Assembly: GCA_934096535.1 (NCBI GenBank)
Contig: CAKOMC010000003.1
Location: 1 to 58,302 of the forward strand
Length of the DNA: 58,302 bases
Direction of reading: 5' to 3'
Source of the DNA: an uncultured Bacilli bacterium
GTDB taxonomy: Bacteria > Bacillota_I > Bacilli_A > RF39 > UBA660
Part shown: one piece after another, positions 24,250-32,050 of the stretch
Position numbering within the stretch: position 1 is the first letter of the stretch
Layout: each line of letters opens with the position of its first letter
Notes under the pieces: model-generated
Database searches by the model: none
What the model was told of the DNA's origin: nothing
The model's input: only the letters and a program-made list of their open reading frames with translations
Program-made: the position numbers and the translations under genes

Positions 24250-25449
24250 TTATTTAACTTTTTTGATTTTTTCCATAACAGCTAGGTTACAAAGACTTAG
24301 CATATCGGCAATACTTAAAATTATATAAACAATATTATTATCTTTTATTAAATTAAAACAACAGATAAGCATAATAAGGACATACATAACACCAATATAC
24401 TTTACTCTATTATCATTTTTACTTTTATTAATCATATATGATGTAACAATAATACTAGCCAGTAATAAAACTATACCTAATAGTTTTAAAAAACTAAGAA
24501 TAATTATTAGGAAAATACCAATAATACCATAAAGACATGCCTTTTTATTTTTAATCTTTTTACTTATTTTACTTAACTTTTTATAATCTAATAAACCTTT
24601 ATGTGTATAATTAACTAGTAACATATAATTAATTATTACTAAAATCAAAATAGCTATTTCTAAAAAATTATCCAAACCTTTAATACTATTATCGTTCTTT
24701 TTTTCAGTATTTATAATTTTATTTAAAGCTTCTATATTACTTAATTTTGTAGTACTCTTAATTAAATCCTTATCAAATAAAACTCTTAATTTAATATCTT
24801 GATTTTCCAAAACATTTTTATATAAATAATTAATTTTATAGTTATTATTAATTATTTTTTTAACAGGGGCTCCTTCACTAAAAGCATAAGCTTTTTTATT
24901 ATCGGGTAAATTAATAACTACTTTTAAATTTTTTATATTATCTTTATTATTTTTTATAAGATTAAAATAAATTTCTCCTATATCATTATGTTTAACAGCT
25001 AAATCTTTAATGATATATTTTAAATAGTAAGCATCATCTCCTTTTTTATAAAGCCTAATGTACTCTTTTCCTTCATCGCTTCTTAACAAATAAATTCCTG
25101 TATCGCCCAGGCTTCCAACATTAACTTTATTAAATTCTTTAACCCCTGTAATTTCAGCGGAATCTTTTTTTGTTTTAGCAACACTGCCAACGGTTAGAAA
25201 CTCGACACTACTGCCGTTATTTAAGGCAGTATACTCCAAAGTTTTTAAAGCATTTTCATCGCTTACATAATTATCTTGATAATAAATATCTCGTTCAAAA
25301 TAACCATTTTCTTCTTTTGTTTCAATATATTCTTCTACCAGTAAATCGCCATTACTATTTATAGTTGCATTTATATAATAGTTATCAATATCTTGAGCCT
25401 TTATTATTAAAGGACAACATAATATTAATAAAACCAATAACTTCTTCAT
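24250..25449 (-). CDS. DUF2207-like membrane protein, shortened paralogue
   Basis: 399 residues. A signal peptide (about 1-18, ending near IKAQD) precedes an extracytoplasmic DUF2207 N-terminal domain: DNYYINATINSNGDLLVEEY, ERDIYYQDN, and YYLKYIIKDLAVKHNDIGEI. After a helix at about 262-281 come about four more hydrophobic helices to the end. It is a paralogue of the gene at 25595-27961, which has the same start (NYYINATI...GSLLVEEY), but it lacks that protein's long cytoplasmic domain and Gly-rich tail. It lies 145 nt downstream, possibly partly co-transcribed past a hairpin at 25482-25524. Function unknown; DUF2207 proteins are usually cell-envelope proteins. Confidence 0.75.
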   Translation of the reverse strand: MKKLLVLLILCCPLIIKAQDIDNYYINATINSNGDLLVEEYIETKEENGYFERDIYYQDNYVSDENALKTLEYTALNNGSSVEFLTVGSVAKTKKDSAEITGVKEFNKVNVGSLGDTGIYLLRSDEGKEYIRLYKKGDDAYYLKYIIKDLAVKHNDIGEIYFNLIKNNKDNIKNLKVVINLPDNKKAYAFSEGAPVKKIINNNYKINYLYKNVLENQDIKLRVLFDKDLIKSTTKLSNIEALNKIINTEKKNDNSIKGLDNFLEIAILILVIINYMLLVNYTHKGLLDYKKLSKISKKIKNKKACLYGIIGIFLIIILSFLKLLGIVLLLASIIVTSYMINKSKNDNRVKYIGVMYVLIMLICCFNLIKDNNIVYIILSIADMLSLCNLAVMEKIKKVK

Positions 25450-25481
25450 TTAACACCTTTTATCCTTAACTTAAAATGAAG

Positions 25482-25524
25482 AGTCATAAACATTTTAATA
25501 AACTTTATCAAAATATCTATGACT
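25482..25524 (-). terminator. Long hairpin between the two DUF2207 genes
   Basis: AGTCATA (25482-25488) pairs with TATGACT (25518-25524), and pairing continues inward with G-U pairs to a long stem. On the minus strand it is not followed by a good T run (TCTTCATTTTAAG), so it may be a weak terminator or an mRNA-stabilising structure that sets the ratio of the two genes. Confidence 0.5.
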
Positions 25525-25594
25525 TTTCTTATTTTTTGCCGTTTTTTGCTAATTTTTATATTTCTGATTTTTTACTTTAAATTAAATCATGGTT

Positions 25595-27961
25595 TTAGAA
25601 GCGACCGCCACCGCCGCCACCACCAAAGGAACCGCCACCTGATGAGAAGCCGCCGCCACCACCAGAACCACTTGACCAAGAGCCACTACTAGATGATGAT
25701 TCACTGGCATATTTAGCACTCTGGGCACTAGCAACAGAATTTCTTACAGAAGAACTAATTAGTTCATTTATATAATAATTAGTAACCCAAGAGTCATAAT
25801 AGTCAAGACCATCCATATTATATTCTTTAAAACGCATATCCATTACTTTAGATACTTCTTTAGCACAGCCAAACAAAGTTGCATAAACTAAATATTTTTC
25901 CCATAAAGCAATTTCAGGAATCTCTTTATCGGCAAACGAGCCGAAGTCTTTTAAAAACTTTTCTAATGCTTTCCATTTTTTATAAGCTAAAGCACCTTTA
26001 TAAGTCTTTTTACTTGGAATTGCATACCAAACGCCAACACAAATTACAATTAAAAGTAAAAATAAATAACCAAAAGATGCAGATTTATACATCAAGTTTG
26101 CAATTAAAATATAGCCACTCATTAGCAAACTAACCAAAGCAATAACAATTAAATTGGTTATAATGATACTGCCTGATAAATTAGTCTTAAAACCTTTAAT
26201 ATATTTATATATACAATAACAAAGTAAAACAATAAAAGCAAGTACAAAGATTGGTGGAAAAAAGCATCCCATTAACACGAAAGCCAGTATCCAACCAGAC
26301 TTACCAGACGACTTTTTATCTTTATTACTTTTACAAACATTATCATCGTAATACTCCATGCCAATGGCATCATCTAAAGCTGCCTTTTTATACGCATTAT
26401 AATAATTAACAACTGAATTATAAGATGATCTAGCATTTTTCTTCATTTCTTTAGTCGTTATCTCTGTCTTATTACCAAAAATAACTTTTAATAATTTTCT
26501 ATCTTTTTCATTTATCTGGATATCTTCATGTAAAGTTAGCCTATAATTTTTATCATCAATTTTTTCTTGGGTAATAACTTTTCTTCTAATTAAATCCATA
26601 ATAGCTGCGGACATTGCTTTATCAGTTATGCTTCGATTAAATAAATAAGAAACATCTTCTGGCGTTGACTCATCAGGGATTTCCCTATAATATTCGTTAT
26701 TAAATTCCACTTCAGGGTCTTTTTTAAACTTTTTATAAATTACTGTTCCTAAATAACCAACATATAGGATTAAAGCCCCCGCACCTGTCCAACGCAACAT
26801 ATTATTTTGTTTTTCTTTTTGTTCTAACTTAATATATAAGTTATCTAATATTTCTTGAAGACTTGCTCTTTTAGTTGCGTTATCTAAAACATTTATAGCT
26901 TGAAATGCTTCATCATAATTATCCATATTTAACTTATTTTCTAATGTATCTAAGGCCTTAGAAGCATATTCCTCTTCAATAACATCTAATTTTTCTTTAT
27001 AGAGCGCTAATTCCTCTAAATAACTAGTTTTAACTTCACCATCCATCAAAATGTTAATAGCCTTAGAAGCGTTGCGATAATTATCTCTTGTAATATCATT
27101 TTTAAAAGCATTTAAATAATTTAAGGCAATTTGCTCATTTTTGGCTTCATTTTGGCGTCTTTGTTCATTTGCTTCTTCAGCTTTTTCTTCCTCATACACC
27201 AAAATCTTATCTAACGCATTAGTAGCATATTTTTTAGTACTGTTAAGGATAACACTAGGACTAAAAGTACTACGAACATCAATTGATTTATAAGCTTCTA
27301 AATCGCTGACTGTAAAAGTAACTTTTTCTAAACTTTTTATTTTTACTAAGCCATTTAAAGGTCCATGTGCCCAAGCTTTTAATTCCCCTGTATTACCAGG
27401 AATATTTAAAGTAATAACTAAGTTTTCAATATCTTCCCGAAAGGAATCACCAACAACATTCCAGCCTATTTCTCCAACATCATTAAAAAGAATAGCTATA
27501 TCATTAATACGATATTTCAAATAAAAAGCCTTGTTTTTACTTGAGGGATTATAAATCATGATATCTTTACCGATTGCTGTAGTCTCATAATTATAAACAC
27601 CATAATCACCTTTTAGGGCATCATCATCATAAGTAAAAGGATCAATTTTTAAATTACTAAAATCACCTTTAAAATAAGTATTTGCCCCACCTACTTCTAA
27701 TATTTCTAATCCACTACCATTATGAGCAGTTGAGCCTCCATAACTAATAGCATTAATATTAAAAGGGGTTGCGCCCGAATTCTTATAATTTATTATTCTC
27801 TCGTAACCGCGATAACTACCACTCAAAGTAAAATATTCTTCGACTAAAAGCGAACCATTTTTCTCAATTGTAGCGTTAATATAGTAATTTTCTACTCCAT
27901 CAGCAAAAACCACAATCGGTAACAATAAAACAAATCCTAATAAACTCCAAATTTTTTTCAT
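25595..27961 (-). CDS. DUF2207 family membrane protein with Gly-rich C-terminus
   Basis: 788 residues. Signal peptide at 1-20 (ending VVFADG), an outer DUF2207 domain (about 21-240) with NYYINATIEKNGSLLVEEY and NDVGEIGWNVVG, a charged helical stretch (about 250-390), a membrane helix near 392-408, a cytoplasmic winged-helix-like part (PEDVSYLFNRSITDKAMSAA, then DLIRRKVI), three or four further helices (about 555-650), and a Gly/Ser/Phe tail (GGGGGGRF). This is the full architecture of the family; the glycine tail is typical and of unknown use. AGGAG precedes the ATG at 27961; promoter at 27989-28017. Confidence 0.88.
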   Translation of the reverse strand: MKKIWSLLGFVLLLPIVVFADGVENYYINATIEKNGSLLVEEYFTLSGSYRGYERIINYKNSGATPFNINAISYGGSTAHNGSGLEILEVGGANTYFKGDFSNLKIDPFTYDDDALKGDYGVYNYETTAIGKDIMIYNPSSKNKAFYLKYRINDIAILFNDVGEIGWNVVGDSFREDIENLVITLNIPGNTGELKAWAHGPLNGLVKIKSLEKVTFTVSDLEAYKSIDVRSTFSPSVILNSTKKYATNALDKILVYEEEKAEEANEQRRQNEAKNEQIALNYLNAFKNDITRDNYRNASKAINILMDGEVKTSYLEELALYKEKLDVIEEEYASKALDTLENKLNMDNYDEAFQAINVLDNATKRASLQEILDNLYIKLEQKEKQNNMLRWTGAGALILYVGYLGTVIYKKFKKDPEVEFNNEYYREIPDESTPEDVSYLFNRSITDKAMSAAIMDLIRRKVITQEKIDDKNYRLTLHEDIQINEKDRKLLKVIFGNKTEITTKEMKKNARSSYNSVVNYYNAYKKAALDDAIGMEYYDDNVCKSNKDKKSSGKSGWILAFVLMGCFFPPIFVLAFIVLLCYCIYKYIKGFKTNLSGSIIITNLIVIALVSLLMSGYILIANLMYKSASFGYLFLLLIVICVGVWYAIPSKKTYKGALAYKKWKALEKFLKDFGSFADKEIPEIALWEKYLVYATLFGCAKEVSKVMDMRFKEYNMDGLDYYDSWVTNYYINELISSSVRNSVASAQSAKYASESSSSSGSWSSGSGGGGGFSSGGGSFGGGGGGGRF

Positions 27962-27988
27962 AAAGCTCCTACTCTCTAACTCACTATA

Positions 27989-28017
27989 ATTGTATCATAT
28001 ATTCTTAAAATTATGAA
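27989..28017 (-). promoter_or_regulatory. Promoter of the DUF2207 gene
   Basis: Minus-strand TTCATA (28017-28012), 17-nt spacer ending TGA, TACAAT (27994-27989): a TGn-extended -10 promoter. Confidence 0.6.
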
Positions 28018-28083
28018 TATCATAAAAAATACTCCTAATCATTTAAAACTAACAACACTATTTTTATCAGCTTTTTTAATTTT

Positions 28084-29082
28084 TTATTTCTCTTCTTTCA
28101 TAATTTTCTCAAATACTGGTAATAATCCAATATTATTACTGCGGTGGACTGGTAACTGATAAACATCATGGCCGGGAAAATCATTACCTTCAATTAAACA
28201 AGGTTTATTTTTTCCTAAACAAACATCCCAAGCTACATAAGAAATCTCGGGCACTACCGAACTGGCATCCTCGCAAAGCTTTTCTACTTCGGCAATTTTG
28301 GAAATTACCGCCCCCTTTATTTTAGCCTTAGTCATCGGATGAATATCATAAACCTGGCCCCTTTTATCGATAGCTGGATAATTAATTTTACCCGTATCAA
28401 TTTCTACCGGCACCACCATACCACCGTGATTAAAGTTATCAACTACATTACCATTATTACCAATTCGTAAGAAAATACAAACAACCTTGCCTTTTAAAGT
28501 AACAACTCTTAAAGTATTAACTGCATAAGGATAAATCTTATTTAATTCTTCATTTTGGGTTGCCACTTCTTCTACTAAAGTTTGACCTGAATTTAATAAT
28601 CTTTGATACAAATCTTCTGGTAATTCTAAATCTAATTTTATCTTTTCAATATTTTTACCACAACTTAAAGCCAATGGTTTTACAATTATCTCTTTTTTAC
28701 CTTTTAAAAACTTTTTAAAATCTTCTAAACTAGCCTCTTTTAAATATAACCAATCTCGGTTAAGATACTTATTAAACAACTTATTAAATAGTACTTTATT
28801 TTCAAAACATTCAATATAGTTCTTATCATTATATTTTTTTACAATACTATTATTTATCCCTCTTGTAATAACCGTTGCTCGCTCTTTATTATTCATATCA
28901 TACATTTTAAAAAGCTTATAATCGGAATAACCAGCTTGATATTTAAAGCCACAATAAATTATATCATTAAAGATTAAAAACTTACTTTTTCCGGTTTCTT
29001 TATTAATTTCTTCTATCGCCTTAAACATCTGCTTATAATTCATCTTTCTTATTCTTTTTAATAAATAATTAATTTTACCCAT
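28084..29082 (-). CDS. Sugar-transfer-associated ATP-grasp family protein
   Basis: 332 residues, soluble. Matches the ATP-grasp family often found with polysaccharide genes (Pfam ATPgrasp_ST): KKEIIVKPLALSCGKNIEKI is the ATP-binding strand-loop, FNHGGMVVPVEIDTGKINYP and DIHPMTKAKIKGAVI are family signatures, and VAWDVCLGKNKPCLIEGN carries the Mg-binding Asp, Glu and Asn. Such enzymes join a carboxylate to an amine or hydroxyl with ATP; the acceptor here is unknown. ATG at 29082 is chosen because AGGA lies 8 nt upstream; a TTG two codons earlier opens the same frame. Its own TGCTATACT promoter lies about 40 nt upstream. Confidence 0.85.
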   Translation of the reverse strand: MGKINYLLKRIRKMNYKQMFKAIEEINKETGKSKFLIFNDIIYCGFKYQAGYSDYKLFKMYDMNNKERATVITRGINNSIVKKYNDKNYIECFENKVLFNKLFNKYLNRDWLYLKEASLEDFKKFLKGKKEIIVKPLALSCGKNIEKIKLDLELPEDLYQRLLNSGQTLVEEVATQNEELNKIYPYAVNTLRVVTLKGKVVCIFLRIGNNGNVVDNFNHGGMVVPVEIDTGKINYPAIDKRGQVYDIHPMTKAKIKGAVISKIAEVEKLCEDASSVVPEISYVAWDVCLGKNKPCLIEGNDFPGHDVYQLPVHRSNNIGLLPVFEKIMKEEK

Positions 29083-29147
29083 ATACAAATTCCTATCCTA
29101 TAACTTTAGTATAGCACATATTAATATAGGAATTATTATAAATATAG

Positions 29148-29203
29148 AAAAAGAAGGAAAAAACTTAGTAGACAAATCTCATGTCTATCATTTTTCCCTC
29201 TTT
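29148..29203 (-). terminator. Terminator of the dxs operon
   Basis: Minus-strand stem AGAGGGAAAAA / GTTTTTTCCTTCT (about 29203-29152) enclosing a second short stem (ATAGACA/TTGTCTA), followed by TTTTTC. It lies about 20 nt past the 29221-29469 gene. Confidence 0.75.
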
Positions 29204-29220
29204 TTAAAGCTTATCTTATT

Positions 29221-29469
29221 TTAAAAATTTCTTTTATGTAAAATTTTTCTATTTATCTCACTACGACTTTTATTTTCTTGTGCTTTATCATCTAAAAGTT
29301 TAAGTAATTCTTCAATATCAGCACTAACATCATCAAGAGCCTCATTAATCACTTTATCTCTTAGGCCGTGTCGTTGACTTAATAATAAGCCTTTTTCGGC
29401 TTCTTTTCTAGCCAATTCTAATAATATTTCTTGTTCTTCTTTTGTATGAAAAACTATTGCTTCTCCCAT
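29221..29469 (-). CDS. Small helical protein of unknown function
   Basis: 82 residues. Starts MGEAIVFHTKEEQEILLELA and is almost wholly charged helix, with a basic end (KSRSEINRKILHKRNF). GGGTGAT lies 4 nt before the ATG at 29469, which decides against the ATG at 29487. It is the third gene after dxs and the NIF3-insert-like gene, 32 nt away, and ends before the operon terminator. A coiled-coil adaptor or regulator is possible; nothing is recognised. Confidence 0.6.
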   Translation of the reverse strand: MGEAIVFHTKEEQEILLELARKEAEKGLLLSQRHGLRDKVINEALDDVSADIEELLKLLDDKAQENKSRSEINRKILHKRNF

Positions 29470-29501
29470 TTTTATCACCCAGTACATTTTATGTTTGTTA
29501 T

Positions 29502-29846
29502 TTAATTTTTAAAATAATCTAAATCAATTAAGGGATAAATATCTATCCCTACTTCTTCATAAGGGTGATTATCTTTGATAAGGGCAATTAATCCTTTAAC
29601 TTTATCAATATCGCAAACGACTTCAATTTTATCTTCAATAGAATGTTCTAAAACATTCTTACTACCCTTAAAAGGATTAGCTTTCTCATTAGGTCTAAAT
29701 GTACAATTACATCTCGTAATATTCATACATTCACTATAATTACCTTGAATACCACAAGGATATTTACCGATGGCGCTTCTTAGAGCCTCAGTATATTCGG
29801 TTGGCACCATAACACATAATTTTACGGTTTTAACTTCTATTTGCAT
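29502..29846 (-). CDS. Stand-alone NIF3/YqfO insert-like domain protein (COG3323-like)
   Basis: 114 residues. It matches the PII/CutA-like domain inserted in Bacillus YqfO (NIF3 family): VKLCVMVPTEYTEALRSAIG, GNYSECMNITRCNCTFRP, NPFKGS, then IEVVCDIDKVKGLIALI and HPYEEVGIDIYPL. Only this domain is present, with no NIF3 metal-binding halves, as in the small COG3323 proteins. Four Cys in the centre (C31, C40, C46, C48) are more than usual. It overlaps dxs by 17 nt and is translated from a GAAGATG site inside it. Role unknown; a small-molecule or metal sensor is a guess from the fold. Confidence 0.8.
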   Translation of the reverse strand: MQIEVKTVKLCVMVPTEYTEALRSAIGKYPCGIQGNYSECMNITRCNCTFRPNEKANPFKGSKNVLEHSIEDKIEVVCDIDKVKGLIALIKDNHPYEEVGIDIYPLIDLDYFKN

Positions 29847-31722
29847 TTTTCATCTTCTTTTCTATTTTCTTACTTACACTATCTTTATCTAATTTTAATA
29901 ATTTAATTATTTCTGCTCTTTTGCCTTGTTTAATAAATTCATCAGGAACAGTATAATTCTCATAAATATTGTTAAAATTATGTTCTAATAAATATTTAGC
30001 TATTTCGCTACCCAGTGAACCTATGCTTACAACTTCTTCATAAACAAATACAGGTTTATTTTGTTTAACAAGCATGGCTAGGACTTTTAGATCCATCGGT
30101 TTAATATAACGAGCATTTATAACTTGCAGATAAATATTTTTGGTTTTTAAATCTTCTTGAATTTCTAAAGCGGTATTTAAAAAATCACCATAACTAATTA
30201 AATAACCATCACAAGTTCTTTTTTCTAAATAGCTCATAATTTTCCATTCACCAATATTTTGCAATGTATACTTTGCCTCATCATATTTAACCTTATCTTT
30301 AGAATACCGAATGGCAACTAATCCTTTAGTTTGAAAGGCGGTATATAACATATCTCCGGCTTCTTTACTATCATGAGGAGCCATAATTATGATATTGGGA
30401 ATATTATTTAAAATAGCAATATCGAAGATACCTTGGTGGGTTTCTCCATCTTCTCCTACAATTCCCGCGCGGTCAATACCTATTACCACATTACCTTGCA
30501 TTCTAGCTAAATCTTGTTGAATTTCATCATAACCTCTTTGCAAAAAAGTTGAATATATGGACACAAAGGGCTTTTCTCCTTCTAAAGAAAAAGCATTAGC
30601 TAAAATCAGGGCATGTTCCTCCGCAATTCCCACATCTATAAAACGCTTAGGATACTTTTCTTTAAAACTATTTAACTTACTTCCATTAGCCATCGCGGGG
30701 GTTATAGCAATAATTTTCTTATCTTTTTTAGCAATATTAATTAAATGTTTGGCAATCGCATCACTCCAAGATATCCTATCATCTTTTGGCGCTAACATTT
30801 TTCCGGTTTCAATATCAAAGGGACCTACTCCATGCCAAAGACCAATCTTATCCTCCTGGGCATACTTATAGCCTTTACCTTTGGTTGTAATAACATGTAA
30901 TAAAACTGGTTGAGTTTCGTTTTTAGCCATTTGTAAATACTTGTCTAATTCTTTAAAATCATGCCCATTGATTGGTCCATAATAATTAAGACCAAACTCT
31001 TCAAATAAATACCCTTCTTTCATATAAAGTTTTTTTAAAGACTCTTTTAGATGCTTCATTAGGCGATACAAATATTTCCCGACAACTGGTATCTTTTGTA
31101 AAACACTTTTAGTATCTTTCATGGTCTTATGGTATTTTTTAGTACTTCTAATTTTATCTAAAGTATTATGTAGTGCGCCAACATTTTTAGAAATACTCAT
31201 TTCATTATCATTTAAAATAACAATTAATTTTGTTTTAGCATCACCTATATGATTTAAAGCTTCATAGCACAACCCATTACCAATGGAACCATCACCAATT
31301 ATGGCTATAACATTATTATTTTCATGTTTCATATCTCTTGCTAAGGCAAAACCTAAAGCCGCCGATAAGCTGGTTGATGAATGTCCAGCTTCATAATTAT
31401 CATAAATTGATTCACTGATTTTTTGAAAACCAGATAGGCCATTAAGTTTACGCAAAGTCTTAAAATCTTTAGCGCGCCCCGTCAAAATCTTATGGACATA
31501 AGCTTGATGTCCAACATCAAAGATAATCTTATCTTTAGGACAATCAAAATTCTTATGAATTGCTATAGTTAGTTCAACAATTCCTAAATTAGAAGATAAA
31601 TGACCGCCCGTCTTTGCTACATTTTCTATTAAAAATTTTCTTATATCGGTACTTAATTCATTTAACTCTTGATAATCCAAGTCCTTTAAAAACTTCGGAT
31701 TTTTAATATTTTCTAACTTCAT
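29830..31722 (-). CDS. dxs: 1-deoxy-D-xylulose-5-phosphate synthase
   Basis: 630 residues, full length. A thiamine-diphosphate enzyme that condenses pyruvate and glyceraldehyde 3-phosphate, the first step of the MEP route to isoprenoids, and thus of undecaprenyl phosphate for the wall. Seen: AGHSSTSLSAALG, the ThDP/Mg motif GDGSIGNG followed by NDNEMSIS, the pyrimidine domain with DVGIAEEHALILANAFSLEG, GIDRAGIVGEDGETHQG, and a C-terminal transketolase domain. GGAAGTG precedes the ATG at 31722. First gene of a three-gene unit with the NIF3-insert-like and an 82-residue protein. Confidence 0.97.
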   Translation of the reverse strand: MKLENIKNPKFLKDLDYQELNELSTDIRKFLIENVAKTGGHLSSNLGIVELTIAIHKNFDCPKDKIIFDVGHQAYVHKILTGRAKDFKTLRKLNGLSGFQKISESIYDNYEAGHSSTSLSAALGFALARDMKHENNNVIAIIGDGSIGNGLCYEALNHIGDAKTKLIVILNDNEMSISKNVGALHNTLDKIRSTKKYHKTMKDTKSVLQKIPVVGKYLYRLMKHLKESLKKLYMKEGYLFEEFGLNYYGPINGHDFKELDKYLQMAKNETQPVLLHVITTKGKGYKYAQEDKIGLWHGVGPFDIETGKMLAPKDDRISWSDAIAKHLINIAKKDKKIIAITPAMANGSKLNSFKEKYPKRFIDVGIAEEHALILANAFSLEGEKPFVSIYSTFLQRGYDEIQQDLARMQGNVVIGIDRAGIVGEDGETHQGIFDIAILNNIPNIIIMAPHDSKEAGDMLYTAFQTKGLVAIRYSKDKVKYDEAKYTLQNIGEWKIMSYLEKRTCDGYLISYGDFLNTALEIQEDLKTKNIYLQVINARYIKPMDLKVLAMLVKQNKPVFVYEEVVSIGSLGSEIAKYLLEHNFNNIYENYTVPDEFIKQGKRAEIIKLLKLDKDSVSKKIEKKMKNANRS

Positions 31723-31789
31723 TCTTTCACTTCCAAGTTGTAAATCTATAATACCAAAGAATGCTTCTTTGTTCTAGTCCTTTTCCTTA

Positions 31790-31926
31790 TTTTACAGTAA
31801 ATATTTTATTTTCATTTGAAGCAATTTTTTTTAAGCAGCAATTAACACCCCTTATTTGCTAATTATTTTCTTAGTTCAAACCCTTTATCTTAATTTTAAG
31901 TTTTAATTATTAAATACTAGGATAAT
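31790..31926. other. Part of a 330-base gap; nothing recognised
   Basis: Between dxs (start 31722) and the P-type ATPase (stop 32051). The dxs side has a probable TGGTATTAT -10 near 31750 and the other side has the terminator at 31927-31992. The middle shows no ORF or structure. Confidence 0.3.
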
Positions 31927-31992
31927 CAAAAAGACTATTTAACAATCATTAAATCGTCATTAAAGATTTTTTAATAATTGTCAAATAGTTTT
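31927..31992 (-). terminator. Terminator of the 32051-34399 P-type ATPase
   Basis: A long minus-strand stem: AACTATTTGACAATTATTAA (31990-31971) pairs with the 31953-31933 arm, with two mismatches, and is followed by CTTTTTG. It lies about 60 nt after the stop codon. Confidence 0.85.
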
Positions 31993-32050
31993 GCTTATCT
32001 TATAAACTATTATTTTTAGTACTTATAAACTATAATTAAAATATCTTACT

